The notes under the pieces: generated by a model
Database searches by the model: none
The model's input: only the letters and a program-made list of their open reading frames with translations
What the model was told of the DNA's origin: nothing
Source: Chitinophagales bacterium
Lineage (GTDB): Bacteria > Bacteroidota > Bacteroidia > Chitinophagales > CAIODY01
Assembly (NCBI GenBank): GCA_947449695.1
Contig: CANFST010000005.1
Coordinates: forward strand, 1-64,000
Length of the DNA: 64,000 nucleotides
Reading direction: 5' to 3'
In this document: positions 50,462 through 58,440 of the stretch, piece by piece
Layout of the letters: every line of letters begins with the position of its first letter
How positions within the stretch are numbered: position 1 is the stretch's first letter
Program-made: the position numbers and the translations under genes

Positions 50462-50989
50462 ATGATTCGAGCGCCTTTCAACTTGCAAAAATGGATTGAT
50501 GAAAATCGTCATTTACTTAAGCCACCAGTTGCTAATAAAAATTTATATCCAGAAGGAACTGATTTTATTGTGATGATTGTTGGCGGGCCAAATGCCCGAA
50601 AGGACTATCATTACAATGAAACTGAAGAATTATTTTTTCAATTGGAAGGTGAAATTATTGTAAAAACACAGCAAGATGGAAAGTGTATTGAGAACAAATT
50701 AGGTCCTGGCGATATGTTTTTATTGCCGCCTAAAACACCACACTCTCCAGGCAGAAGCGCTGGTTCAATTGGTTTAGTGGTTGAGAAAGTGCGTAAAGGA
50801 ACCAATATGAATGATGGTCTTTTATGGTTTTGTGAAAAATGTAACAACAAATTGCATGAGGTTTATTTTAGTTCAGATAATATTGAAACAGATTTTTTAC
50901 TGCACTTCAAAAATTTCTATGGTAATGAAGATTTACGCACATGTAAAAATTGTGGTCATGTGATGGAAACTGACCCTAGGTTTGTTTAA
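50462..50989 (+). CDS. 3-hydroxyanthranilate 3,4-dioxygenase
   Basis: IRAPFNLQKWIDENRHLLKPPVANKNLYPEGTDFIVMIVGGPNARKDYHYNETEELFFQLEGEI...GDMFLLPPKTPHSPGRSAGSIGLVVEKVRK; C-terminal FCEKCNNK...CKNCGH rubredoxin-like site. Start set to ATG 50462. Confidence 0.95.
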   Translation: MIRAPFNLQKWIDENRHLLKPPVANKNLYPEGTDFIVMIVGGPNARKDYHYNETEELFFQLEGEIIVKTQQDGKCIENKLGPGDMFLLPPKTPHSPGRSAGSIGLVVEKVRKGTNMNDGLLWFCEKCNNKLHEVYFSSDNIETDFLLHFKNFYGNEDLRTCKNCGHVMETDPRFV

Positions 50990-51006
50990 ATAAAAAATTC
51001 TTTTTC

Positions 51007-51048
51007 AAAAAATCGCCATAGTTGCTAAAACTTAGGCGATTTTTTTTT
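51007..51048 (+). terminator. Rho-independent terminator between 3-HAO and ACMSD genes
   Basis: AAAAAATCGCC (51007-51017) / GGCGATTTTTT (51035-51045) stem with T tract. Confidence 0.8.
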
Positions 51049-51073
51049 GAGATTTGCCAAACAATTTTTCAAA

Positions 51074-52066
51074 ATGAAAATAGACATTCACACCCATATC
51101 ATGCCCAAGCATATTCCCAATTGGGCAAATAAATTTGGCTATGGTGATTTTATACATCTGCATCACGATGGATCAAAGCCTTGTTGTGCAAGGATGATGA
51201 AGGGAGATAAATTTTTCCGTGAAGTAGAAGAAAATTGTTGGGATGGAGAAGTGAGAATAATTGATATGGAAAAACATTCGGTATCGCAACAAGTTTTGTC
51301 AACCATTCCTGTATTGTTTAATTATTGGGCGAAGCCAAAAGACACATTAGAAACTTCACGTTTTTTCAACGACCATATTGCCGAAGTTTGCAGCCGGCAT
51401 AGCGATAGATTTTTTGGAATTGGCACCGTGCCTTTGCAAGAGGTTGATCTGGCAATTGCAGAGTTGGAGCGGTGTATGAAAGATTTAAAATTGAAAGGCG
51501 TTGAAATTGGAACCAATGTGAATCAGGAAAATTTAGGCGATGCAAAATATTTTCCATTCTTTGAATCGGCTGAAAAGCTTGGTGCAGCTGTGTTTGTGCA
51601 TCCTTGGGAAATGATGGGTGAAGACCATTACAAAAAATATTGGCTGCCTTGGTTGGTGGGAATGCCTGCTGAAAGTAGCCGAGCAATTTGTAGTTTGATT
51701 TTTAGCGGAACGATAGAACGCTTGCCTAATCTGCGTTTGGCGTTTGCTCATGGTGGCGGTTCGTTTCCTTATACATTTGGTAGAATTGCACATGGCTTTG
51801 ATTGTCGACCTGATTTAGTAGCAATTGATAACCCCATTCATCCAAAAAATTACATTGGTAAATTTTATTTAGATGCACTCACACATGATGCAGATTCGTT
51901 AGATTATATCGTTAAAATGTTTGGCGAAGATAAAATCTGCATGGGTACTGATTATCCTTTCCCCTTGGGTGAAGATATTCCTGGAGCATTAATTGAAAGC
52001 ATGAATTACAGCATAGAAGCGAAACAAAAGTTGCTGTATAAAAATGCTTTGGAGTGGTTAGGTTAA
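51074..52066 (+). CDS. Amidohydrolase family: 2-amino-3-carboxymuconate-6-semialdehyde decarboxylase (ACMSD)-like
   Basis: MKIDIHTHIMPKHIPNWANKFGYGDFIHLHHD (HxH), FVHPWEMMG, FAHGGGSFPYTFGRIAHGFDCRPDL, CMGTDYPFPLGE. Next to 3-HAO. Start set to ATG 51074. Confidence 0.93.
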   Translation: MKIDIHTHIMPKHIPNWANKFGYGDFIHLHHDGSKPCCARMMKGDKFFREVEENCWDGEVRIIDMEKHSVSQQVLSTIPVLFNYWAKPKDTLETSRFFNDHIAEVCSRHSDRFFGIGTVPLQEVDLAIAELERCMKDLKLKGVEIGTNVNQENLGDAKYFPFFESAEKLGAAVFVHPWEMMGEDHYKKYWLPWLVGMPAESSRAICSLIFSGTIERLPNLRLAFAHGGGSFPYTFGRIAHGFDCRPDLVAIDNPIHPKNYIGKFYLDALTHDADSLDYIVKMFGEDKICMGTDYPFPLGEDIPGALIESMNYSIEAKQKLLYKNALEWLG

Positions 52067-52091
52067 TTTATTTTTTGACATTCGCTTTTCC

Positions 52092-52140
52092 AACTTCATC
52101 TTTATAACTTTACGAACTTAATAAACTTTACAAACTGAAT
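52092..52140. repeat. Degenerate 9-bp tandem array, copy 2: aacttcatct + TTATAACT TTACGAACT TAATAAACT TTACAAACT + gaat
   Basis: Direct reading; shares leader, unit and trailer with the array at 16140-16187. Confidence 0.75.
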
Positions 52141-52145
52141 ATCCT

Positions 52146-54251
52146 TTGTTTACATTTCAATATCCTTGGTGGTTTATCATATTCTGCATTGCACTGGCGG
52201 CAATAGTTTCAACGCTTTTGTACTACAAAAACAACAATTATAGTGAACCGCTAAAATTTATTCCGAAACGAAAATATTTGTTGTGGGCTTTAAGATTTTT
52301 ATCCGTTTTTTTCATCAGCGTTTTATTGCTTTCGCCATTGATAAAATCAAAATGGACTGAAACCGAAAAGCCAGTGATTTTATTTTTGAACGATAATTCT
52401 TCCTCCATCAAAATCAAGCAAAAATCTGATGACAGCAGCGCTTTAGCACAACAATTTTCAAAATTGAAAAGTGAATTAGGCAATGATTACGATTTGAAAG
52501 AATACACTTTTGGTGCTGCCTTACACGAAGGAGATAAAATTGACTACAAAGAAAATGCAACAAATATTTCGGATGCATTGACTGATTTATACAATCAATA
52601 CAGCAATCAAAACGTAGGCGCAGTAATACTTTCAACCGATGGCATTTTCAATCAAGGTAGTAACCCTATTTATTCTCATGGAGATTGGATGGTTCCTTTT
52701 TATACGGTTGCTTTAGGAGATACCAGTTTTCAAAAAGACGTTTTTATTGGAAAAACGTACTACAACAAAACTTGCTATTTGCATGATGAAACGCAAGTAA
52801 AAGTTGATTTAGGTGCAAATTTTTTAAGTGGTCAGAATGTTGATGTGCAGGTAAATTTATTAAATGGAAATGAAAAGAAGCAAGTGTATGCTCACACTTA
52901 CAACTGCAATGGCAACCACTTTTCAACTTCTTTTGAATTTATAGTAAATGCTGAAAAAACGGGCATTCTGCATTATCAAATCAAGGCTTCAGAAATTAAA
53001 GGCGAAATAACTTTTAGCAACAACACACAAGATATTTATGTGGAAGTGCTAGATAGCCGTCAGAAAGTTTTAATAGTTGCCAATTCTCCACATCCTGATT
53101 TAGCTGCATTGAAAAGCATTATTGAAAATAACAACAATTATGATTGTCAAATAAAAATGGTGGAAGAATTTTCAAATAATGATTTGAATGGTTTGAATTT
53201 GTTGATTTTACATCAATTGCCATCGAATAAATCTGTTGGACAAAATATTGCTAAAGCGGCTACCGACAAGCATTTGCCAATTGTTTTTGTTTTAGGCACT
53301 TCTTCCAATCTGAATGGATTCAATCAACAACAAAATTTATTGAGCATCACTGGAAGTGCTGAAAACACCAATGAAGCGGTAGCTTCTTTAAACAAAGATT
53401 TCAATTCATTTACCCTAGATGAAAAAACTACTGAAGCCTTGAAAGGCTTTCCGCCATTGTATTCTCCATTTGGTGATTATAAAACTGCCGGCTTTGCCAA
53501 TGTGTTGGCTTATCAGAAAATAGGTTCGGCTGCAACACATTATCCGTTAATTGCAATGGGTGAAATGAATGGCAACAAAACTGCGGTGATTGCTGGGGAA
53601 GGCTTATGGCGCTGGCGTTTGTACGATTTTATGCAACATCAAAATAATGATGCAACAAAAGAAATTTTGCAAAAATTGGTGCAGTTCATGGTGGTGAAAA
53701 ATGATAAAAGAAATTTTAAAGCAACGCCAGCAAAAACATTGTTCAATGAAAATGAAGCCGTGAGTTTTGAAGCTTATTTATACAATGACAATTATGAACT
53801 GGTGAATTCAACTGATGTGATGATGAATATTACTGATGAAAAAGGAAAGAATTTTTCATTCACATTTAATAAAACAGAAAAGGCTTACAGCCTGAATTGT
53901 GGCGGATTACCGATTGGTAATTATAGTTTCGTAGCCAAAACAAATTTCAACGGTAAAGAACAAAAATCAAGTGGAATGTTTAGCGTTGTGCCATTACAAC
54001 TGGAAGGATTGAACACCATTGCGAATCATCAGATGCTGGCGACATTGAGTAAAAAAACTGGCGGACAAATGGTTTATCCTTCGCAAGCTGCTTCCATTGC
54101 TGATTTCATAAAAAAAGCTGAAACTATTAAACCAGTAATTTATACCAATTACCGAACAACAACTTTGTTGAACTGGAAATGGCTATTCTTCATCATTTTG
54201 GCTTTGTTGACTGCTGAATGGTTTTTGAGAAAGTATTGGGGAGGGTATTAG
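52146..54251 (+). CDS. BatA/VWA-like membrane protein, about 700 aa (TTG start)
   Basis: N-terminal TM pair FTFQYPWWFIIFCIALAAIVSTLLYY ... RKYLLWALRFLSVFFISVLLLSPLIKSKW, then VILFLNDNSSSIK VWA-like strand, C-terminal TM near WKWLFFIILALLTAEWFLRKYWGGY. Confidence 0.75.
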   Translation: MFTFQYPWWFIIFCIALAAIVSTLLYYKNNNYSEPLKFIPKRKYLLWALRFLSVFFISVLLLSPLIKSKWTETEKPVILFLNDNSSSIKIKQKSDDSSALAQQFSKLKSELGNDYDLKEYTFGAALHEGDKIDYKENATNISDALTDLYNQYSNQNVGAVILSTDGIFNQGSNPIYSHGDWMVPFYTVALGDTSFQKDVFIGKTYYNKTCYLHDETQVKVDLGANFLSGQNVDVQVNLLNGNEKKQVYAHTYNCNGNHFSTSFEFIVNAEKTGILHYQIKASEIKGEITFSNNTQDIYVEVLDSRQKVLIVANSPHPDLAALKSIIENNNNYDCQIKMVEEFSNNDLNGLNLLILHQLPSNKSVGQNIAKAATDKHLPIVFVLGTSSNLNGFNQQQNLLSITGSAENTNEAVASLNKDFNSFTLDEKTTEALKGFPPLYSPFGDYKTAGFANVLAYQKIGSAATHYPLIAMGEMNGNKTAVIAGEGLWRWRLYDFMQHQNNDATKEILQKLVQFMVVKNDKRNFKATPAKTLFNENEAVSFEAYLYNDNYELVNSTDVMMNITDEKGKNFSFTFNKTEKAYSLNCGGLPIGNYSFVAKTNFNGKEQKSSGMFSVVPLQLEGLNTIANHQMLATLSKKTGGQMVYPSQAASIADFIKKAETIKPVIYTNYRTTTLLNWKWLFFIILALLTAEWFLRKYWGGY

Positions 54252-54302
54252 GATTTGGGTTACTAATAGTTTTTCTGTAATTTTACTCAAACTAAAATAA
54301 CG

Positions 54303-54995
54303 ATGAAAAAACTACTTCTTTGTTTCAATTTTCTTTCTCTTTTTATTTTAAAATCTCATGCTCAAGCTACTGAATTTAAAAATGAAGTTGGATTAGGTTT
54401 AGGTGAACTAAGTTACTTAATGAGTAGTAATGGCAAGACTTCACCAGCTATACGATTAATGTTTTTTGAGAATAAAACGGCTGGTTCAAATTTTTACTTC
54501 TACAATGGAAATATTTTAACAACATGCACTCCGAAAATTTATTACGGAAGAATAATTAGAAACAATTTTTTAGTAAATCTGTCTTACCAATATTTCCAAA
54601 GTTTTAATTATTCAACATCTCCGCTTTATAGCAATGATGCCCCAACAATTCTTTCCTATTCAGAATTAAATACCATTCATGAATTTATTTTGCAAGTAAA
54701 TTATATTTGCTTCAAAACAAAAAAAATAGAAGGGTATGTGGGAGGCTTCGGTGGAGTTGATTTTAAAAGAACTACAACACAACAATATTTGCAGGGCTTT
54801 GATTGGGCAGGAAATAATTATGATGGCATTTACATTGATAAAAACTCATACAAAAATTATTTAGGTGGTTTTTTATTAGGAGTGAATTATAAACTATCGA
54901 AAAGAATCAGTTTAAAGTTTGAATCTAATGTAAAAATCAATAATGATTTTTACATTAGTCCAATAAGTAGACTTTCAATTGATTATTCATTTTGA
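54303..54995 (+). CDS. Outer-membrane beta-barrel-like hypothetical protein
   Basis: Signal peptide; beta-strand pattern; terminal ISRLSIDYSF. Confidence 0.6.
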   Translation: MKKLLLCFNFLSLFILKSHAQATEFKNEVGLGLGELSYLMSSNGKTSPAIRLMFFENKTAGSNFYFYNGNILTTCTPKIYYGRIIRNNFLVNLSYQYFQSFNYSTSPLYSNDAPTILSYSELNTIHEFILQVNYICFKTKKIEGYVGGFGGVDFKRTTTQQYLQGFDWAGNNYDGIYIDKNSYKNYLGGFLLGVNYKLSKRISLKFESNVKINNDFYISPISRLSIDYSF

Positions 54996-55058
54996 GTGTT
55001 TTTATTTTAAAAACAATTAACTGTTTCCTCTGTTTTTAATTTTCTAAAACATCAAAAA

Positions 55059-55709
55059 ATGAAAAACAAAATCGGTATTATAGGTTCAGGCATAGTTGGC
55101 GTAACACTTGCCAATGGCTTTATTCAACATGGTTATGAAGTAATGATTGGAACTAATAATTCATCTAAACATGAAGAATTAAAAACAAAAACCAACAACA
55201 AAGCTACTGTCGGCTCATTTGCAGAAGTGGCACAATTCGGTGAAATAATTGTGTTAGCTGTGAAAGGTGAAGCAGCATTAGAATCGCTGCAAAAAATCGG
55301 CATCGAAAATTTGCAAAACAAAACTGTGATTGATACGACCAATCCAATTGCTGCATTGCCGCCAGTAAATGGTGTTTTACAATTTACCACTTCATTGAAT
55401 GAATCAATGATGGAGCAATTGCAAGGAGCAATGCCATCTGTAAATTTTGTGAAAGCATTTAATTCGGTGGGGAGTGCATTTATGGTAAATCCTGATTTTA
55501 ATGGTCAGCAACCAACCATGTTCATTTGCGGCAATAATGAAGCTGCTAAAGATGAAGTGAAAATTATTTTACAAAAATTCGGTTGGGATATTGCCGACAT
55601 GGGCAAAGCCGAAGCTGCACGTGCCATTGAACCTTTGTGCATGTTGTGGTGCATTCCAGGCATGTTGCACAACCAATGGAGTCATGCATTTAAGTTGTTG
55701 AAGAAATAA
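55059..55709 (+). CDS. NADPH-dependent F420 reductase-like / NAD(P)-binding oxidoreductase
   Basis: IGIIGSGIVGVTLANGFIQHGYEVMIGTNNSSK Rossmann motif; VIDTTNPIA; FVKAFNSVGSAFMVNP. Confidence 0.9.
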   Translation: MKNKIGIIGSGIVGVTLANGFIQHGYEVMIGTNNSSKHEELKTKTNNKATVGSFAEVAQFGEIIVLAVKGEAALESLQKIGIENLQNKTVIDTTNPIAALPPVNGVLQFTTSLNESMMEQLQGAMPSVNFVKAFNSVGSAFMVNPDFNGQQPTMFICGNNEAAKDEVKIILQKFGWDIADMGKAEAARAIEPLCMLWCIPGMLHNQWSHAFKLLKK

Positions 55710-55799
55710 ATTTATCATTCTTTAAGCATTTGTTAAAACCAATCAGCAAAACCATCGGCAATTTTTTTTTAATTACTTTCGTTAGCTAAAATTTATTGT

Positions 55800-56591
55800 A
55801 TGCAAAAAGTATTAGTAAGCATTTTGTGCGTTTTATTGTTTCAGTTTAGCAATGCCCAGATGTTGCACGAAAAAGGTATGCATATTGAACATACTTCTTA
55901 CAACGAAGCCTTTGCCAAAGCACGAAAAGAAAATAAATATTTTTTTATCGATTGCTTTACCACTTGGTGTGGACCTTGCAAAATGATGGCTGCAAATACT
56001 TTCACTGATGATTCAGTTGGAAGATTTTTTAATCATTATTTTGTAAGTTATAAGCAAGATATGGAACATAATGAAGGACCACAGCTGGCTCCAATTTTTC
56101 ATATTGAAGCGTACCCAACTTTTTTATTTATAAAACCAAATGGGGATATATTCTATAGAGCGATGGGTTATATGCCACCAAAAAATTTTCTTGATGCAGC
56201 AATTTTAGCATTGGGTGCCGATGCTAATATAGATTCATTGAAAGCAAAAGGCAAAAAGCAAAAATTATCTACTCATGATTTAATTTCAATTGTTCTGTTA
56301 TCACAAAGGAAGCATTTGGATTATGAAAATTATTTGAATGATTATTTTGAATTACAGCCACAAAAAAACTGGAGTAGTTTTGAAAACTTTGATGTGATAA
56401 GAAATTATTCTCAGAATATTTTATCGCCTGAAGTGCAATATTTAATTAAAAATAAAATTGATTTCGACAAGATATTTGGGAAAGAAGAAGTTGATAATGT
56501 TTTAAAACGCATTGCTGGTGCTAATTCAACATCTGCTGATAAGAAAAAAGTAAAAGCCGCTCAAAAAATTTTAGAAGATTTGAGCAAGTAA
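55800..56591 (+). CDS. Thioredoxin-family protein, secreted
   Basis: Signal peptide; FFIDCFTTWCGPCKMMAANTF active site; FHIEAYPTFLFIKPNGD. Confidence 0.92.
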   Translation: MQKVLVSILCVLLFQFSNAQMLHEKGMHIEHTSYNEAFAKARKENKYFFIDCFTTWCGPCKMMAANTFTDDSVGRFFNHYFVSYKQDMEHNEGPQLAPIFHIEAYPTFLFIKPNGDIFYRAMGYMPPKNFLDAAILALGADANIDSLKAKGKKQKLSTHDLISIVLLSQRKHLDYENYLNDYFELQPQKNWSSFENFDVIRNYSQNILSPEVQYLIKNKIDFDKIFGKEEVDNVLKRIAGANSTSADKKKVKAAQKILEDLSK

Positions 56592-56594
56592 AAT

Positions 56595-57089
56595 ATGCTA
56601 AGCGAAGATGAAATTTATGCTGCTTTGCAAAATATTTCTGACCCTGAAATTCCGGTGATGAGTGTTTTGGATTTGGGCATGATTACTGGCGTTGATGTAA
56701 ATGCAGAAAATGAAGCTGTCGTGAAAATGATTCCAACCTATGCGGCATGCCCGGCTACTTCATTTATAAAAAATCATATTGAGCAGCATTTAAAAAAAGA
56801 ATTTCCTGACGAAAATATTTTTGTTGTAGTTGATAATTCCATTCACTGGGATACGAACCGAATGAGCGAAGCAGGAAAAGAAAAGTTGAAAAATTTTGGT
56901 ATTGCTCCTCCAAGAAAACATGTTGGTGAAGTAACCAGCGAAATGTTATTGGGTGCAGAATGTCCACATTGCAAAAGTACTAATACAGTTTTGCGTTCTC
57001 CATTTGGTTCAACCTTGTGCCGAGCAATTCAGTTTTGTAAAAACTGCAACCAAACATTTGAACAGTTCAAACCTGTTGTGGCGGAATGA
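56595..57089 (+). CDS. paaD: Phenylacetyl-CoA epoxidase subunit PaaD-like (DUF59/MIP18 fold with C-terminal zinc ribbon)
   Basis: LQNISDPEIPVMSVLDLGMITGVDV; YAACPATSFI; CPHCKSTNTVLRSPFGSTLCRAIQFCKNCNQTFEQFKP. Confidence 0.92.
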   Translation: MLSEDEIYAALQNISDPEIPVMSVLDLGMITGVDVNAENEAVVKMIPTYAACPATSFIKNHIEQHLKKEFPDENIFVVVDNSIHWDTNRMSEAGKEKLKNFGIAPPRKHVGEVTSEMLLGAECPHCKSTNTVLRSPFGSTLCRAIQFCKNCNQTFEQFKPVVAE

Positions 57090-57090
57090 A

Positions 57091-57129
57091 AAAGCCTCCA
57101 CAAAATGTGAAGGCTTTAAAGCTTTTTTC
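57091..57129 (+). terminator. Rho-independent terminator in convergent paaD / acyl-CoA dehydrogenase gap
   Basis: AAAGCCTcCACA-aaa-TGTGaAGGCTTT hairpin (57091-57117) followed by a T-rich stretch. Confidence 0.7.
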
Positions 57130-57149
57130 TTAGAGTACTTTATGAAAAA

Positions 57150-58304
57150 TTATTTCAAAACACTTCTGCTGATTACAATTCTGTTTACTTCTGAAGTGCC
57201 TTCATAAATCTGTGTAATTTTTGCATCTCTCATCAATCGTTCTACATGGTATTCTTTTACATAACCATAACCACCATGTACTTGAACCGCTTCCACTGTG
57301 GTTTTCATAGCTACTTCACTGGCAAATACTTTTGCAATACTCCCACTTAAAGCATAATCTAAATGATTGTCTTTTTCCCAAGCCGACTTCAAACAAAGCA
57401 ATCTTGCAGCTTCTATTTCAGTTGCCATATCAGCCAATTTAAATGCGATAGCTTGATGTTGATTAATTTCTTTACCAAATGCTTTTCTTTCTTTTGAATA
57501 TTTTAATGCTAATTCATAAGCGCCGCTGGCAATGCCCAATGCTTGCGATGCAATACCAATGCGGCCACCAGCCAATGTTTTCATGGCGAATGTAAATCCA
57601 AAACCATCTTCACCAATTCTGTTTTCTTTTGGAACAATAACATCATTGAACAAAATCGAGTGAGTATCACTTCCTCTGATGCCCATTTTATTTTCCTTAG
57701 CACCAACTGCAACGCCTTTCCAATTTTTTTCAACGATAAAAGCATTGATGCCTTTGTGACCTTTAGCCACATCCGTTTGTGCAATCACCAAATAATAGGT
57801 TGCACTATTACCATTTGTAATCCAATTTTTTGTTCCATTTAAAATGTAATGGTCGCCTTTATCAATGGCAGTTGTGCGTTGTGATGTAGCATCAGAGCCA
57901 GCTTCAGGTTCGCTTAACAAAAATGCACCAATGCACAATTCGCCATCTTTCATGCCTTGTGCCAATGGTTTTAAATATTTTTCTTTCTGCGCTTCATTGC
58001 CATAAGTTTCTAAACCCCAGCAAACTAACGAGTTGTTTACGCTTACCGCAACAGAAACCGATGCATCAATTTTTGAAATTTCTTCCATCGCTAAAACATA
58101 GCTGATTGTATCCATTCCGCTGCCGCCATATTTTGGGTCAACCATCATGCCCAAAAAACCCAATTCAGCCAATTTCATTAATTGTTCTTTCGGAAATTTT
58201 TGATGTTCATCTCTTTCAATTACACCTGGCAAACATTCGTTTTGTGCAAAATCACGAGCAGCTTGTCTTACAGCTAATTGTTCTTCGTTCAATTCAAAAT
58301 TCAT
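57150..58304 (-). CDS. Acyl-CoA dehydrogenase
   Basis: CIGAFLLSEPEAGSDATSQRTTA, ITNGNSATYYLVIAQTD, AGGRIGIASQALGIA, VHGGYGYVKEYHVERLMRDAKITQIYEGTSEVNRIVISRSVL. Confidence 0.97.
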   Translation of the reverse strand: MNFELNEEQLAVRQAARDFAQNECLPGVIERDEHQKFPKEQLMKLAELGFLGMMVDPKYGGSGMDTISYVLAMEEISKIDASVSVAVSVNNSLVCWGLETYGNEAQKEKYLKPLAQGMKDGELCIGAFLLSEPEAGSDATSQRTTAIDKGDHYILNGTKNWITNGNSATYYLVIAQTDVAKGHKGINAFIVEKNWKGVAVGAKENKMGIRGSDTHSILFNDVIVPKENRIGEDGFGFTFAMKTLAGGRIGIASQALGIASGAYELALKYSKERKAFGKEINQHQAIAFKLADMATEIEAARLLCLKSAWEKDNHLDYALSGSIAKVFASEVAMKTTVEAVQVHGGYGYVKEYHVERLMRDAKITQIYEGTSEVNRIVISRSVLK

Positions 58305-58385
58305 TTCGTTGTTTTTTTATCGTTAAAATAAAACCCTTTTTAAAAAGGAACGCAAATATGCTAAAAAGTGTCGGGTTTTAAAACT

Positions 58386-58419
58386 AAAACGGCGAACATA
58401 AAAAAATGTTCGCCGTTTT
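58386..58419 (-). terminator. Rho-independent terminator downstream of the T9SS cargo gene
   Basis: AAAACGGCGAACAT / ATGTTCGCCGTTTT inverted repeat, usable from either strand. Confidence 0.85.
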
Positions 58420-58440
58420 ATAAGTTAAAATGTAGGAAAA

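Noticed and set aside
51366-51686. Antisense ORFs inside the ACMSD gene (51322, 51366, 51533)
   Set aside because: Overlap a conserved amidohydrolase; low-quality compositions.
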